Below are positions 17,511 to 25,914 of a stretch of DNA of 64,000 bases, piece by piece (the stretch's first letter is position 1; each line of letters begins with the position of its first letter). Both the position numbers and the translations under genes were made by a program. Source of the DNA: VSJD01 sp964617825 (GTDB lineage Bacteria; Verrucomicrobiota; Kiritimatiellia; JAAZAB01). The notes under the pieces are model-generated. The model ran no database searches and was not told where the DNA came from. It saw only the letters and a list, made by a program, of their open reading frames with translations. Where the stretch lies: assembly GCA_964617825.1 (NCBI GenBank), contig CAZTWL010000021.1:10751-74750 (forward strand), written 5' to 3'.

Positions 17511-18281
17511 TCACTTGTCTGGGCGCATGTCTGGCAAGCATCGGTCCAGCCCCAACTCGCGCATCACCTTTTCCACCACGGGCACATCGGCAGGCGTATC
17601 CACCCCGACACCCAGATGCCGAGTCTTCTCCACCTTGATGCGGCCTCCCAGGTATAATGCCCGCAACTGCTCCAGACATTCTGCGCGTTCCAACAGGCAG
17701 GGCGGCTCGGCAACCAGTTTGCTTAAAAAGGCGGCACGATACAAATAGATGCCGATATGCCTCCAATAGACGGTCTCTGCCGTCTTAAAATCGCGATCAC
17801 GAATGAAGGGAATTGGCGCCCGCGAAAAATAGAGCGCACCCCCTTGCGCATCCAGCACAACTTTACAAACCGTGGCCTGTTCCGCCTCATCCGCCGCCAG
17901 AGGTGCGGCCGCCGTGGCCATATCCCACTCCGGAACTTGCAGCATACCCTCAATCAGCCTGTCAATCAAGTCTGGATCAATGAGCGGCTCGTCGCCTTGA
18001 ATGTTGACTACCAGGTCCGCCGGAAGCTGACGAACGACCTCGGCCACACGGTCGGTCCCGGAGGGATGATCGCTGCGCGTCATAACCACCCGGCCGCCGA
18101 ACGACTCCACGGCTTTGCGGATGCGATTGTCATCCGTAGCCACCACCAAGTCATCCAAGCGGCGGGCCTGCCGGCAGCGTTCCACAACCCACTGGATCAG
18201 GGGTTTCCCGCAAATCATGGCCAGGCTCTTCCCTGGGAACCGGGTAGACCCCCAGCGCGATGGAATGACGCCGACAATGCG
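17511..18281 (-). CDS. kdsB: 3-deoxy-manno-octulosonate cytidylyltransferase
   Basis: KdsB activates KDO with CTP to CMP-KDO. The 256-residue protein shows IPSRWGSTRFPGKSLAMICGKP in two parts, VVMTRSDHPSGTDRVAE, VNIQGDEPLIDP, YFSRAPIPF and HIGIYLYRAAFL, all diagnostic. The frame is open to 18311 through a TTG, but the ATG at 18281 starts the normal MRIVGVIPSR N-terminus. It heads the minus-strand kdsB-kdsA-lptC-lptA-lptB-hpf-hprK-HPr-ptsI run. Confidence 0.96.
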   Translation of the reverse strand, partial: RIVGVIPSRWGSTRFPGKSLAMICGKPLIQWVVERCRQARRLDDLVVATDDNRIRKAVESFGGRVVMTRSDHPSGTDRVAEVVRQLPADLVVNIQGDEPLIDPDLIDRLIEGMLQVPEWDMATAAAPLAADEAEQATVCKVVLDAQGGALYFSRAPIPFIRDRDFKTAETVYWRHIGIYLYRAAFLSKLVAEPPCLLERAECLEQLRALYLGGRIKVEKTRHLGVGVDTPADVPVVEKVMRELGLDRCLPDMRPDK

Positions 18282-18628
18282 CATACTCCCAAACACCTTT
18301 CCCTTGAGCAATTATATCGCCTCTATTACGCGGACATTTTGCCGAAACGGCACGACGCCGGGCTTACCTGCCTACATGCAAAGAAATTACGTTTGATCGG
18401 CTGACAGCCCCGCATCGTCACTCCTTTTCCAAACACTCCCAATGAAGCATAAAGATGACCGCAACACTTGTCGAGTGATATTTAGGAGCTGCGCGGCATT
18501 AATTTTACGACAAGGCGAGTCGATAATTGAAAAGAACGGATCGTTCATGGCGCCGGAGCGTTGGCTTGGCATTCGCGGGCCACATTTTCCGCCGGCGGGC
18601 AACAGGAATGGCGCCCCTTAAAGAATGA
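18282..18628. other. intergenic region upstream of kdsB
   Basis: This 347 bp stretch has no recognisable gene apart from the possible 29-codon leader ORF listed next. No convincing promoter was found by eye. Confidence 0.5.
18326..18415 (-). CDS. possible 29-codon leader ORF upstream of kdsB
   Basis: An ATG at 18415 has a near-perfect AAAGGAG ribosome-binding site 5 bp upstream and opens a 29-residue frame (MRGCQPIKRNFFACRQVS...) that ends 45 bp before the kdsB start. The peptide resembles nothing I know. The strong start signal is the only evidence; it could be a leader peptide, a remnant or chance. Confidence 0.25.
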   Translation of the reverse strand: MRGCQPIKRNFFACRQVSPASCRFGKMSA

Positions 18629-20590
18629 TTAGGGAAATGCTTTGAGTAAATTCGCCGGATCGGAGGAAAATACCGGTGTCAATGGAGAGCCGATGCGCAG
18701 CCAAAGTTTTTGCGCCTCGAATTTGACGCTCCAGATTTCATCTCTGGACATATCCTGGCGCATGTGGCTCAGAATCTTGCTGCCTTCCAGATTGACGCCC
18801 GCAGCCACATCCTTGCCTTCCTGATCCAGAAGATGAACCGTGGAGATTTCGCGCGGGGAACCGCTGGCATCGATCCTTATATCCTTGATGCCGGCCGGAA
18901 CCAGAAAATAAAGGCGGCCGCGGCAGCCGAAAACATAAAGGTATCCGGCTGCAGAAAAGCCCTGTCCCGGCTCTGCGGTTTCCACGGCAACCGTCTGCGG
19001 TCCGGCATCGATCGCCAGCCGGTAGACCCCGGACTCCCCGGCGCGCAAAGTGTAATTTACGGTTTCTTCAAACGGAACATCGAACTTGTCTATGGACACG
19101 CCGGCAGGGTTGAAGACGACAACCTTGACCGGAGCGCGATGATCTTTATATGAGGGCGAGGCAACATGATAGCCGAATTTAATGCCAACATTCCGCCCTG
19201 CGTGCGCATATTGCAGATAGTCGAGTGTTCCCCGGTAACGGATGTTCCCGCCGGCAACTTTACCGGTCGCCGCAACCGGCTGCAACTGCCGCGTCTCCAA
19301 CGGCAGCGTTTTGAAAGCCTTTCCCTCCGGGGCCGGCGCGCTCGCCGCCAGGAATTTCTCGCCATCGAAGGCGATCTCGGATCCGTCGCTCCTGATGGTC
19401 TTGACATCCTTGACGACAGCACCTTCCAGTCCGTTCCAGAAACGGCTTTCGAACTTAATCGGCGGGCGGGCACTGTCATCGATCACCTTCAGGCCCTCGA
19501 TCCGCAGGCCGCGGATAAAATCCGGCCGGTCGCTCGAAATATGCAGTCCCTCGTATTTCGAGTTGCGGTTATCCACAACAACGTTACGGAAGACCATGTC
19601 CATATTGCCGGCAATGCAACGCCCCACGGAAAGCGACCTTTCACGCGAGCCGCTAACCTCGCAACCGTCAAATTCGATCCTGCCGGGCGATGCAAACGCA
19701 CCGGCAAAAGTACGCATCATTAAAATCCCGTACTTATTAGCTTGGATACGGCAGTTCCGGAAGCTGGCGGTAATCGGCTTGGAGGTGCTGTCGAGCATTG
19801 CAATATTGACCGAAATCCCCGCCGTGACGTTGCTGCTGAACTCGCAGTTTTCCGCCACAAAATTGACGATCGAGCACTGGGGATAATTAGGCTCCAAATC
19901 GATGCCCGATTGCGGCTCGGTGCCGCTGGTCGAGTTGAACTGGCTGTCTTTCAGCAACAGGTTGTCCGCAGCGGTTACGCTTATTCCCTGACGATGATGG
20001 TCCTCGCAGGTCACCCGGTCGATGGTTATGTTTCTGGCCGGCGGCATCACAGGATTAGAGCCCACGTAAATTCCATCGCCGCCGCTGGAGCGCAACGTCA
20101 GATTTTGGATCAAAACATCCTGACTGCCGAAAATATTGACGGTATGGCGATGGTCCGCCGGCTGATAAAGCGCAGGATCCTGGTAGTCGGTTTTATTCAT
20201 TACGAAAAGAACATTTCCCTCCCCGCGCAAGGTCACATTTGTTTGCCCGTAAATGTCAAAAAGGCAGTCGCTGCGGCCCTTGAATTCGCCGCGCTTCGCC
20301 CGGATGACAACACCATCCCGGAAAATTATTTCAATGTTGCTCGCAACTTTGAGCGGACCGACGATCCAATCGGAACCGGTGTTTTCCACGACCAGTTTCC
20401 TGACTCCGGAATTGATGGCGGCCTGCAGGCATTTCGTGCTGTCGTTCCGGTCAAATCCCCACCAGCTGGCCTTGGCCGACTGCCGGTGGCCGGCTTTAAC
20501 TTCGGCGATTTGTTTCTCGTTGCCGACCAGGCAGCCGGAGGCAAGGAACGCGATCATTAGCGCGAGAATCGACAACCAATTCTTGAACAC
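18629..20590 (-). CDS. right-handed beta-helix lipoprotein (polysaccharide lyase/GH28-like fold)
   Basis: This is a 653-residue exported protein. The GTG at 20590 has AGGAG 8 bp upstream and opens VFKNWLSILALMIAFLASGC, a lipoprotein signal peptide with lipobox LASGC. A longer frame to 20638 lacks these features. Residues about 60-390 form a parallel beta-helix: repeated short strands such as NIEIIFRDGVVIRAK, NVTLRGEGNVLFVM, DVLIQNLTLRSSGGDGIYVG and NITIDRVTCEDHHRQGISV. The C-terminal 250 residues are beta-rich and may be carbohydrate-binding. Lyase or glycosidase activity on an acidic polysaccharide is plausible, but no catalytic set can be assigned. A GH39-like gene sits 57 bp upstream. Confidence 0.72.
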   Translation of the reverse strand: MFKNWLSILALMIAFLASGCLVGNEKQIAEVKAGHRQSAKASWWGFDRNDSTKCLQAAINSGVRKLVVENTGSDWIVGPLKVASNIEIIFRDGVVIRAKRGEFKGRSDCLFDIYGQTNVTLRGEGNVLFVMNKTDYQDPALYQPADHRHTVNIFGSQDVLIQNLTLRSSGGDGIYVGSNPVMPPARNITIDRVTCEDHHRQGISVTAADNLLLKDSQFNSTSGTEPQSGIDLEPNYPQCSIVNFVAENCEFSSNVTAGISVNIAMLDSTSKPITASFRNCRIQANKYGILMMRTFAGAFASPGRIEFDGCEVSGSRERSLSVGRCIAGNMDMVFRNVVVDNRNSKYEGLHISSDRPDFIRGLRIEGLKVIDDSARPPIKFESRFWNGLEGAVVKDVKTIRSDGSEIAFDGEKFLAASAPAPEGKAFKTLPLETRQLQPVAATGKVAGGNIRYRGTLDYLQYAHAGRNVGIKFGYHVASPSYKDHRAPVKVVVFNPAGVSIDKFDVPFEETVNYTLRAGESGVYRLAIDAGPQTVAVETAEPGQGFSAAGYLYVFGCRGRLYFLVPAGIKDIRIDASGSPREISTVHLLDQEGKDVAAGVNLEGSKILSHMRQDMSRDEIWSVKFEAQKLWLRIGSPLTPVFSSDPANLLKAFP

Positions 20591-20646
20591 GGCTGTTTCT
20601 CCTGAAGGCGAATCCGCCGGACACACAGCGCGAAACATGCGCCCGT

Positions 20647-22113
20647 TTATATAATGTCGACGGCTTTTTTGTCGGTCAGAATTAGCGGATAATCCGTAAG
20701 TGGAAGGCCGCGGATCATGAAACTGTTTCCCGTAAAGTCGATCGCATCCATTTCGTCCCCGTGATCCGCAAACGCATAATTCGTGAACTGCGCATTCGTC
20801 GTCTCGTACGCGTTACCGGTCTGCACGTCGATCACGACCGGTTCGCCGAGTTTTTCGGGAGTCTCCTGCATCCCGGACACCTTGATCCCGCCAATGCCCT
20901 TCCATTCATGCTGGATAATTTCCGGGTAATACCAGGTGTATAGCGGATAGCCCTTGCGGATGAATTTGCCGGTAATCGTCGCCAGCAACCTGGCGGCGCC
21001 CGAAATGAACGGAACATAGTTTTTAATGTCGAGGTTCATCCAGAGATCGGCGCTTATGCAGTCGGCATCGAAAATTGCCGCCAGGTTTTGCAAAACATAA
21101 AACGACGGTTTCTTCGCATACGACCCGCCGCGGAGCAATCCCAGCATAATTGGCTTGCGCGGCTTGCCATCGGCTTGAACATTGGCGCCTTCCATTAGGT
21201 CGACGATATGAAAATAGCTGATGCGCTCGAAGCCGGCGCTGGCATCCAGGACAATGCGCCGCGCGACATAATGCGCCTGGCAATTCTCGTTGTTGTGGAA
21301 TAACCCCATCCAGGCCGAACTGTTGTTGTGCGCCGTGGAGGGATAGCCGCATTCGCCCTGGAAAAGCTTGACGTGCGGGGCATAACGCTTAAACATGTTT
21401 TTCAGGCTGACAACATCGTTGAAATAATCCTGTTCCGGCACGCGAAAATACGGGTGAACGGAAAAAAAATCGATGTGGTTACCGAGTCCCGCACCAAGCG
21501 CCTCGAGAATGAAAGGACAGCATATCGCATTGGTGCAGCCGCCGGTCTCTGCCGCGGGATTGGCCGCCTTGATCAGCGGCGCTGTCAGGGCGACAAGCTC
21601 CGCATATCTTTTCCCGCTGCATTGCTCGGGATACCAGAAGCATGGAATGTTCGGCTCGTTCCAGATTTCGAAGCTGTTGACGCGCCCCGCAAAGCGCTTT
21701 GTCAGCGCCGTCACGAAATTTTTCCACGCATTCAGGCATTCCTGGCCGTAGCCGTGAGGAATGCAGCCGACCGCCGCCGGATGCGGCGCATTCGGCATAT
21801 AGAGCGTATTGCCGTAGCCCAGGTTGAACCACGGACGCATTCCCTGTGCCAGCAAGGCATCGACCACCGCATCCAACCAGGCGAAATCATACCGGCCCTT
21901 GACCGTTTCGCAACGGTTCCAGCCGGTTTGGACGCGCGCCCATTTGACGCCGAGTTCTCCCGCAGCCGCATAACATTTTTCGGGCGAGAACATCTTGCGG
22001 TCAAGGGTTTCGAACCCTACGCTCAACGGCGATGCCGTAACCGCTTTGCCACTCCGGGTCTTCAACCGGCCGCAAAGCCTAAGTTCAATTCCGGGATATT
22101 CGAATATGCTCAT
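20647..22113 (-). CDS. GH39-like clan GH-A glycoside hydrolase
   Basis: This 488-residue protein lacks a signal peptide, so it should act in the cytoplasm. It has a (beta/alpha)8 barrel with the clan-A pair: acid/base Glu153 in EIWNEPN and probable nucleophile Glu254 in LFQGECGYPS. VKWARVQTGWNRCETVKGRYDF (two parts) and HIDFFSVHPYF resemble GH39 beta-xylosidase/iduronidase-type barrels. A beta-rich C-terminal domain follows residue 380. The ATG at 22113 has GGAG upstream; a longer frame to 22197 lacks a site. It overlaps no neighbour and is followed after 57 bp by the beta-helix lipoprotein. Sugar specificity is not determinable. Confidence 0.75.
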   Translation of the reverse strand: MSIFEYPGIELRLCGRLKTRSGKAVTASPLSVGFETLDRKMFSPEKCYAAAGELGVKWARVQTGWNRCETVKGRYDFAWLDAVVDALLAQGMRPWFNLGYGNTLYMPNAPHPAAVGCIPHGYGQECLNAWKNFVTALTKRFAGRVNSFEIWNEPNIPCFWYPEQCSGKRYAELVALTAPLIKAANPAAETGGCTNAICCPFILEALGAGLGNHIDFFSVHPYFRVPEQDYFNDVVSLKNMFKRYAPHVKLFQGECGYPSTAHNNSSAWMGLFHNNENCQAHYVARRIVLDASAGFERISYFHIVDLMEGANVQADGKPRKPIMLGLLRGGSYAKKPSFYVLQNLAAIFDADCISADLWMNLDIKNYVPFISGAARLLATITGKFIRKGYPLYTWYYPEIIQHEWKGIGGIKVSGMQETPEKLGEPVVIDVQTGNAYETTNAQFTNYAFADHGDEMDAIDFTGNSFMIRGLPLTDYPLILTDKKAVDII

Positions 22114-22220
22114 AGGCTTCTCCAAGCTTCCGTCATTTCGACTCATGCGAAGCCGGAACGCGTATATATTCGCCGGGCTTTGTCGCACGCTCGCCACGCC
22201 CCAAACGATCGGAAAGACGC

Positions 22221-23426
22221 CTATTTCTTCAGCGCCTTCTTGAATTCGCGAGTAAGAAGCGGGACAATCTTGAACAGGTCGCCGACCAGACCATAGGTGG
22301 CCATGCGAAAGATGGGCGCCTCAGGATCCTTGTTGATCGCCACGATAATGTCGGAGGACGACATGCCGGCCAGGTGCTGAATTTGCCCGCTGATGCCGCA
22401 GGCAATATATATTTTGGGGCAAACGGTCTTGCCGGTCTGCCCGACTTGGTGCGAATAGGGAATCCAGCCCGCGTCCACGGCGGCACGCGAAGAACCGACC
22501 CCCGCACCGAGCACTTCGGCCAATTCGCGAACAATGGCAAAATTCTCTGGCGCCTGCAGGCCGCGGCCGCCGGATACGATAATGTTGGCTTCCGCGATAT
22601 TGGTCGTGACTTCCGTTTCCGCCACAAAACGCAAACGCTGGGCGCGGGACCTCAAAACTTCGGCGGCAACTTTCTCGACCAACGTCTCGCCTTTGCGGGA
22701 GGCATCCACCACGGCCTCTTTCATGACCTTGTGACGCACAGTAGCCATCTGGGGACGGTGCCGGGGCGTAATGATCGTGGCCATGATGTTACCGCCAAAT
22801 GCCGGACGGGTTTGCAGGAGGTTCTTGGTTTCCGGATCGATGGCCAGGCCGGTACAGTCCGCCGTCAAACCAGCCTTGACGTTCACGGCCACGCGGGACA
22901 CCAGGCTGCGCCCGATTGTCGTCGCACCGCAGAGCAGGATGGATGGCTTGTGCCGCCGAATGAGATCGATAATCACGGCGGCATAGGGCTCATCCTGAAA
23001 ATACTCCAATTCCGGCGCATCCACCAGATACACCCGGTCGGCGCCGCGCTGAACGAGCTCAGCCGTGCGATCCGCGATCCGGTGGCCCAGCAGGACGGCG
23101 CAGAGCTTCATGCCAAGCTGATCGGCCAGCTTGCGCCCTTCCCCCAGCAGCTCATAGGTGATGGTTTGAATATGGCCGTCTTTTTGCTCGGCAAAAACCC
23201 AGACGTCGCGATATGCGCTCAAATCCACCGCCGCGCCCGCCTGTTTGCGGACCTCGATGGCCTTAAACTTGCAGGCCTCGGCACAGGCCCCGCAGACCGT
23301 GCACTTGGCCAAGTCGATGGCCGCCAGTTTATCGGCAACCGCGATGGCGCCGAACGGGCAAACTTTGACGCAGAGGCCGCAACCGACGCACTTATCCTTG
23401 ATAACCGCAATAGGTTCGTTTTCCAT
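22221..23426 (-). CDS. etfA: electron transfer flavoprotein alpha subunit with N-terminal 2[4Fe-4S] ferredoxin
   Basis: This 401-residue protein starts with a ferredoxin domain: CVGCGLCVKVCPFGAI and CTVCGACAEACKFKAI bind two 4Fe-4S clusters within residues 1-65. An EtfA domain follows (DVWVFAEQKDGHIQTITYELLGEG in two parts) with the FAD-binding C-terminal part (SGGRGLQAPENF, GSSRAAVDAGWIPYSHQVGQTGKTV in two parts, YIACGISGQIQHLAG). Such fused EtfA proteins occur in anaerobes with caffeyl-CoA or lactate-type Etf complexes. It is transcribed after etfB with a 96 bp gap. The partner dehydrogenase is not in the window. Confidence 0.94.
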   Translation of the reverse strand: MENEPIAVIKDKCVGCGLCVKVCPFGAIAVADKLAAIDLAKCTVCGACAEACKFKAIEVRKQAGAAVDLSAYRDVWVFAEQKDGHIQTITYELLGEGRKLADQLGMKLCAVLLGHRIADRTAELVQRGADRVYLVDAPELEYFQDEPYAAVIIDLIRRHKPSILLCGATTIGRSLVSRVAVNVKAGLTADCTGLAIDPETKNLLQTRPAFGGNIMATIITPRHRPQMATVRHKVMKEAVVDASRKGETLVEKVAAEVLRSRAQRLRFVAETEVTTNIAEANIIVSGGRGLQAPENFAIVRELAEVLGAGVGSSRAAVDAGWIPYSHQVGQTGKTVCPKIYIACGISGQIQHLAGMSSSDIIVAINKDPEAPIFRMATYGLVGDLFKIVPLLTREFKKALKK

Positions 23427-23522
23427 TAATTCTCTCCAGGATATAAATCATTCTTTGACCGCCAGGTATCCGCCATGAAAACAGGCCTTAAGCATTGGCA
23501 AGCACAGTCCCGCCCCAAATGC

Positions 23523-24317
23523 CTATGAGGCCGCGGCAATCACGGCATCCTTCAGTTTTTCGACCACCTGCGGCACAATCTCCTCAGGTTCGCCCTTGAA
23601 AATCTGCCCGCCCTCCCGAGCCGGCGGCGTGAATATTCGGACAACCTTGGTCGGCGAACCATCCAGGCCCATGTTCTTTTTGTCGCCCTGGATATCGTCT
23701 GCGTTCCAACGAACGATTTGCGCCTTCTTAGCGGCCAACTTGCCCTTGAGCGATGGCAGACGCGGCTCGTTGATTTCCTTGACCACCGTCAGGACGCAAG
23801 GCACCGGCGCGCGAATGACTTCGGTGCCCTCTTCCATGAGCCGTTCCCCGACCACGTAATCGGCGCTGATTTCCTCGATCTTGCGCACATATGTAATTTG
23901 CGGCAGGTCCAGATGAGCGGCAATACCGGGTCCCACCTGAGCCGTGTCGCCATCCGTGGCCTGCTTGCCGCACAGAATCAAGCCATAATCGCCGATTTTT
24001 TTCATGGCGAGGGCCAGCGTGTAGCTGGTGGCCCAGGTATCGCTGCCGGCAACCGCCCGATCGCATACCAGAATTCCGGCATCCGCCCCCATGGCAATGG
24101 CCTCGCGCAAGGCATTCTCGGCCTGCGGCGGTCCCATGCAAACGACAGTGACCTTGCCGCCCAATTTTTCCTTCAGGCGCAAACTCTCTTCGATGGCGTA
24201 CATGTCGAAGGGATTGATGATCGAAACGACGCCTTCCCGAATCAGCGTATTCGTCTTGGGATCAATCTTGACATCCGCCGTATCGGGCACCTGTTTGATA
24301 CAAACCACGATATGCAT
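23523..24317 (-). CDS. etfB: electron transfer flavoprotein beta subunit
   Basis: This 264-residue EtfB shows MHIVVCIKQVPDTADVKIDP, INPFDMYAIEESLRLKEK, ILCGKQATDGDTAQVGPGIAAHL in two parts, and the C-terminal arm that wraps EtfA. It forms the flavin-containing heterodimer with the ferredoxin-fused alpha subunit downstream. Whether it belongs to the bifurcating class needs comparison of its flavin/NAD site with known structures. A good promoter lies 74 bp upstream. Confidence 0.94.
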   Translation of the reverse strand: MHIVVCIKQVPDTADVKIDPKTNTLIREGVVSIINPFDMYAIEESLRLKEKLGGKVTVVCMGPPQAENALREAIAMGADAGILVCDRAVAGSDTWATSYTLALAMKKIGDYGLILCGKQATDGDTAQVGPGIAAHLDLPQITYVRKIEEISADYVVGERLMEEGTEVIRAPVPCVLTVVKEINEPRLPSLKGKLAAKKAQIVRWNADDIQGDKKNMGLDGSPTKVVRIFTPPAREGGQIFKGEPEEIVPQVVEKLKDAVIAAAS

Positions 24318-24390
24318 AGGCGCTCACTCAATGAATGGTTGATGGTCAATGCTTCCAGTTTGATGCAACCCTGTTGCGTTAATGTGGCTG

Positions 24391-24419
24391 ACCATACCGG
24401 CTTAGCGCATGCTTGTCAA
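24391..24419 (-). promoter_or_regulatory. sigma70-type promoter for etfB-etfA
   Basis: On the minus strand, TTGACA (24419-24414), a 17 bp spacer and TATGGT (24396-24391) lie about 75 bp before the etfB ATG. A small GCAAC-CCT-GTTGC hairpin (24365-24377) falls in the predicted leader. Confidence 0.6.
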
Positions 24420-24465
24420 GCGACTGGCAAGGGACAGCGGGGCGACGAACGGGGTTGGCCGGCAA

Positions 24466-24494
24466 TTGACATCGATCAAAACATCCTCCAATAT
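24466..24494 (+). promoter_or_regulatory. possible promoter for the histidine kinase gene
   Basis: A perfect TTGACA (24466-24471) is followed after 17 bp by a poor CAATAT box, only 8 bp from the ATG at 24503. If used, the transcript would be nearly leaderless, which fits the absence of a ribosome-binding site. Confidence 0.35.
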
Positions 24495-24502
24495 GTTGCT
24501 CC

Positions 24503-25843
24503 ATGCAAAACAATCGTCACCATGCGCCATTAATTGTCATTGCCGGACTTGTGATTTTGGTGATTGCCGGCGTGGCCATTGTCAATCTCTGGCTGCTCGT
24601 CAAACTGTACGACACCACAGCACGCTCATCTTCAAAGCTTTCAGCCATCCAATACGGACTTCTGATCGCCAGGGACCTGGAGCAACAGCCTTTTTTAAGC
24701 AAAAGTGGCGGCGGCAAGCAAGATGCCGAGCAGTTCGGGCGCGTCGTGGATGCGCTGCAGATGGTGGACCCGGGCTTGGAATATGTATCCGTCAGCGAAC
24801 GCGGCGCCATCGTCTATCACAAACAGGCGCGCCTGGCAACCGACCGGATCAAAGCCGCCGGCGCCGCCACCAACCGCCCGGAATCGGCAAGCATGGGGCG
24901 CAAAAAACTGTGGGTCGGCACCAACATGATTCCCGTGATCACTTTCACGCGCAGCTTTCGCACGGACGATGGCCTCACGCGCGACTTGCAGGTGGCTTTC
25001 CGCAGGGACGTCTTCGAACGTGAACATGCCGGCACCACCACGGCCGTGACCACGATGTTCCGGATGTCGCTTCTGACCCTGGTGGTTTCTTTCGGCCTTT
25101 GCCTGCTTGCGGTCGTCGGCCTTGTCCGACGCGAGTTGATCTGGCAGAAACGCCAGCGGCAAAACGAGCACCTCTCGTTTGCGGGCGCCATGGCCGGCAG
25201 CATTATCCATGATTTCCGAAATCCCATGTCGGCCATGCGCCTGGATGCCCAACTCCTCCAGCATGAGACCGATAAAGGCCCCGCCTGTCGTCCCGAACGT
25301 CTGCAGACGCTGGCCGGACGCATTACGCAAACAATTGACCGCATGGACACGTTGCTGGGCGAATTTCTGGTGATTTACAAGCCGGATGCCGCAATCCGGG
25401 AACGATTCGATCTCAATATTTGCGTCCAGGATTGCGTCGAGCTGGTGAAGCATCGATTCGCCAATGCCGGGATCAATGTCGTCTTAACGCTTGTGCCGGC
25501 GCCGCTTTACGTCCAGGGTTATCCTGTTCAATTCAAACGGGCGCTATCCAATGTATTGCACAATGCCGAGCAATTTTCTCCGGCAGGCAGCACGGTAACC
25601 GTACAAACCATGCTGGCGAATGACCAGACCATCACGACCGTCACCGACGAAGGTCCAGGCATACCTCGCGCCGAACGCAGCCGCATCTTCGATATCTTCT
25701 TTTCCCTGCGTCCTGGCGGCACAGGCATCGGCCTGACCCTGGCCAAAACCGCAGTCGAAAACTGCGGCGGCACAATTGAAGTGGAAACGCCCGCCTCCGG
25801 CAAAGGCAGCCGATTTGTCATCAGGATTCCCATGCGGACCTGA
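24503..25843 (+). CDS. orphan membrane sensor histidine kinase
   Basis: This 446-residue kinase has transmembrane helices at about 10-32 and 187-208 enclosing a 150-residue periplasmic sensor. The HisKA phosphoacceptor is His236 (SIIHDFRNPMSAMRLD). The HATPase region contains the N-box LSNVLHNAEQF, the G1 box VTDEGPGIP, an F-box IFDIFFSLRPGG and the G2 box TGIGLTLAK. No HAMP domain or response regulator is adjacent; its neighbours are divergent etfB and a convergent amidohydrolase. The signal is unknown. The sensor region resembles no named domain that I recognise. Confidence 0.88.
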   Translation: MQNNRHHAPLIVIAGLVILVIAGVAIVNLWLLVKLYDTTARSSSKLSAIQYGLLIARDLEQQPFLSKSGGGKQDAEQFGRVVDALQMVDPGLEYVSVSERGAIVYHKQARLATDRIKAAGAATNRPESASMGRKKLWVGTNMIPVITFTRSFRTDDGLTRDLQVAFRRDVFEREHAGTTTAVTTMFRMSLLTLVVSFGLCLLAVVGLVRRELIWQKRQRQNEHLSFAGAMAGSIIHDFRNPMSAMRLDAQLLQHETDKGPACRPERLQTLAGRITQTIDRMDTLLGEFLVIYKPDAAIRERFDLNICVQDCVELVKHRFANAGINVVLTLVPAPLYVQGYPVQFKRALSNVLHNAEQFSPAGSTVTVQTMLANDQTITTVTDEGPGIPRAERSRIFDIFFSLRPGGTGIGLTLAKTAVENCGGTIEVETPASGKGSRFVIRIPMRT

Positions 25844-25914
25844 CCGAAGATCAAGCCCTTGCCGCCGCAGCCGCCGGGAACCTTTTCACCGTCGCAAGCA
25901 CGCGGCGGATGCCG

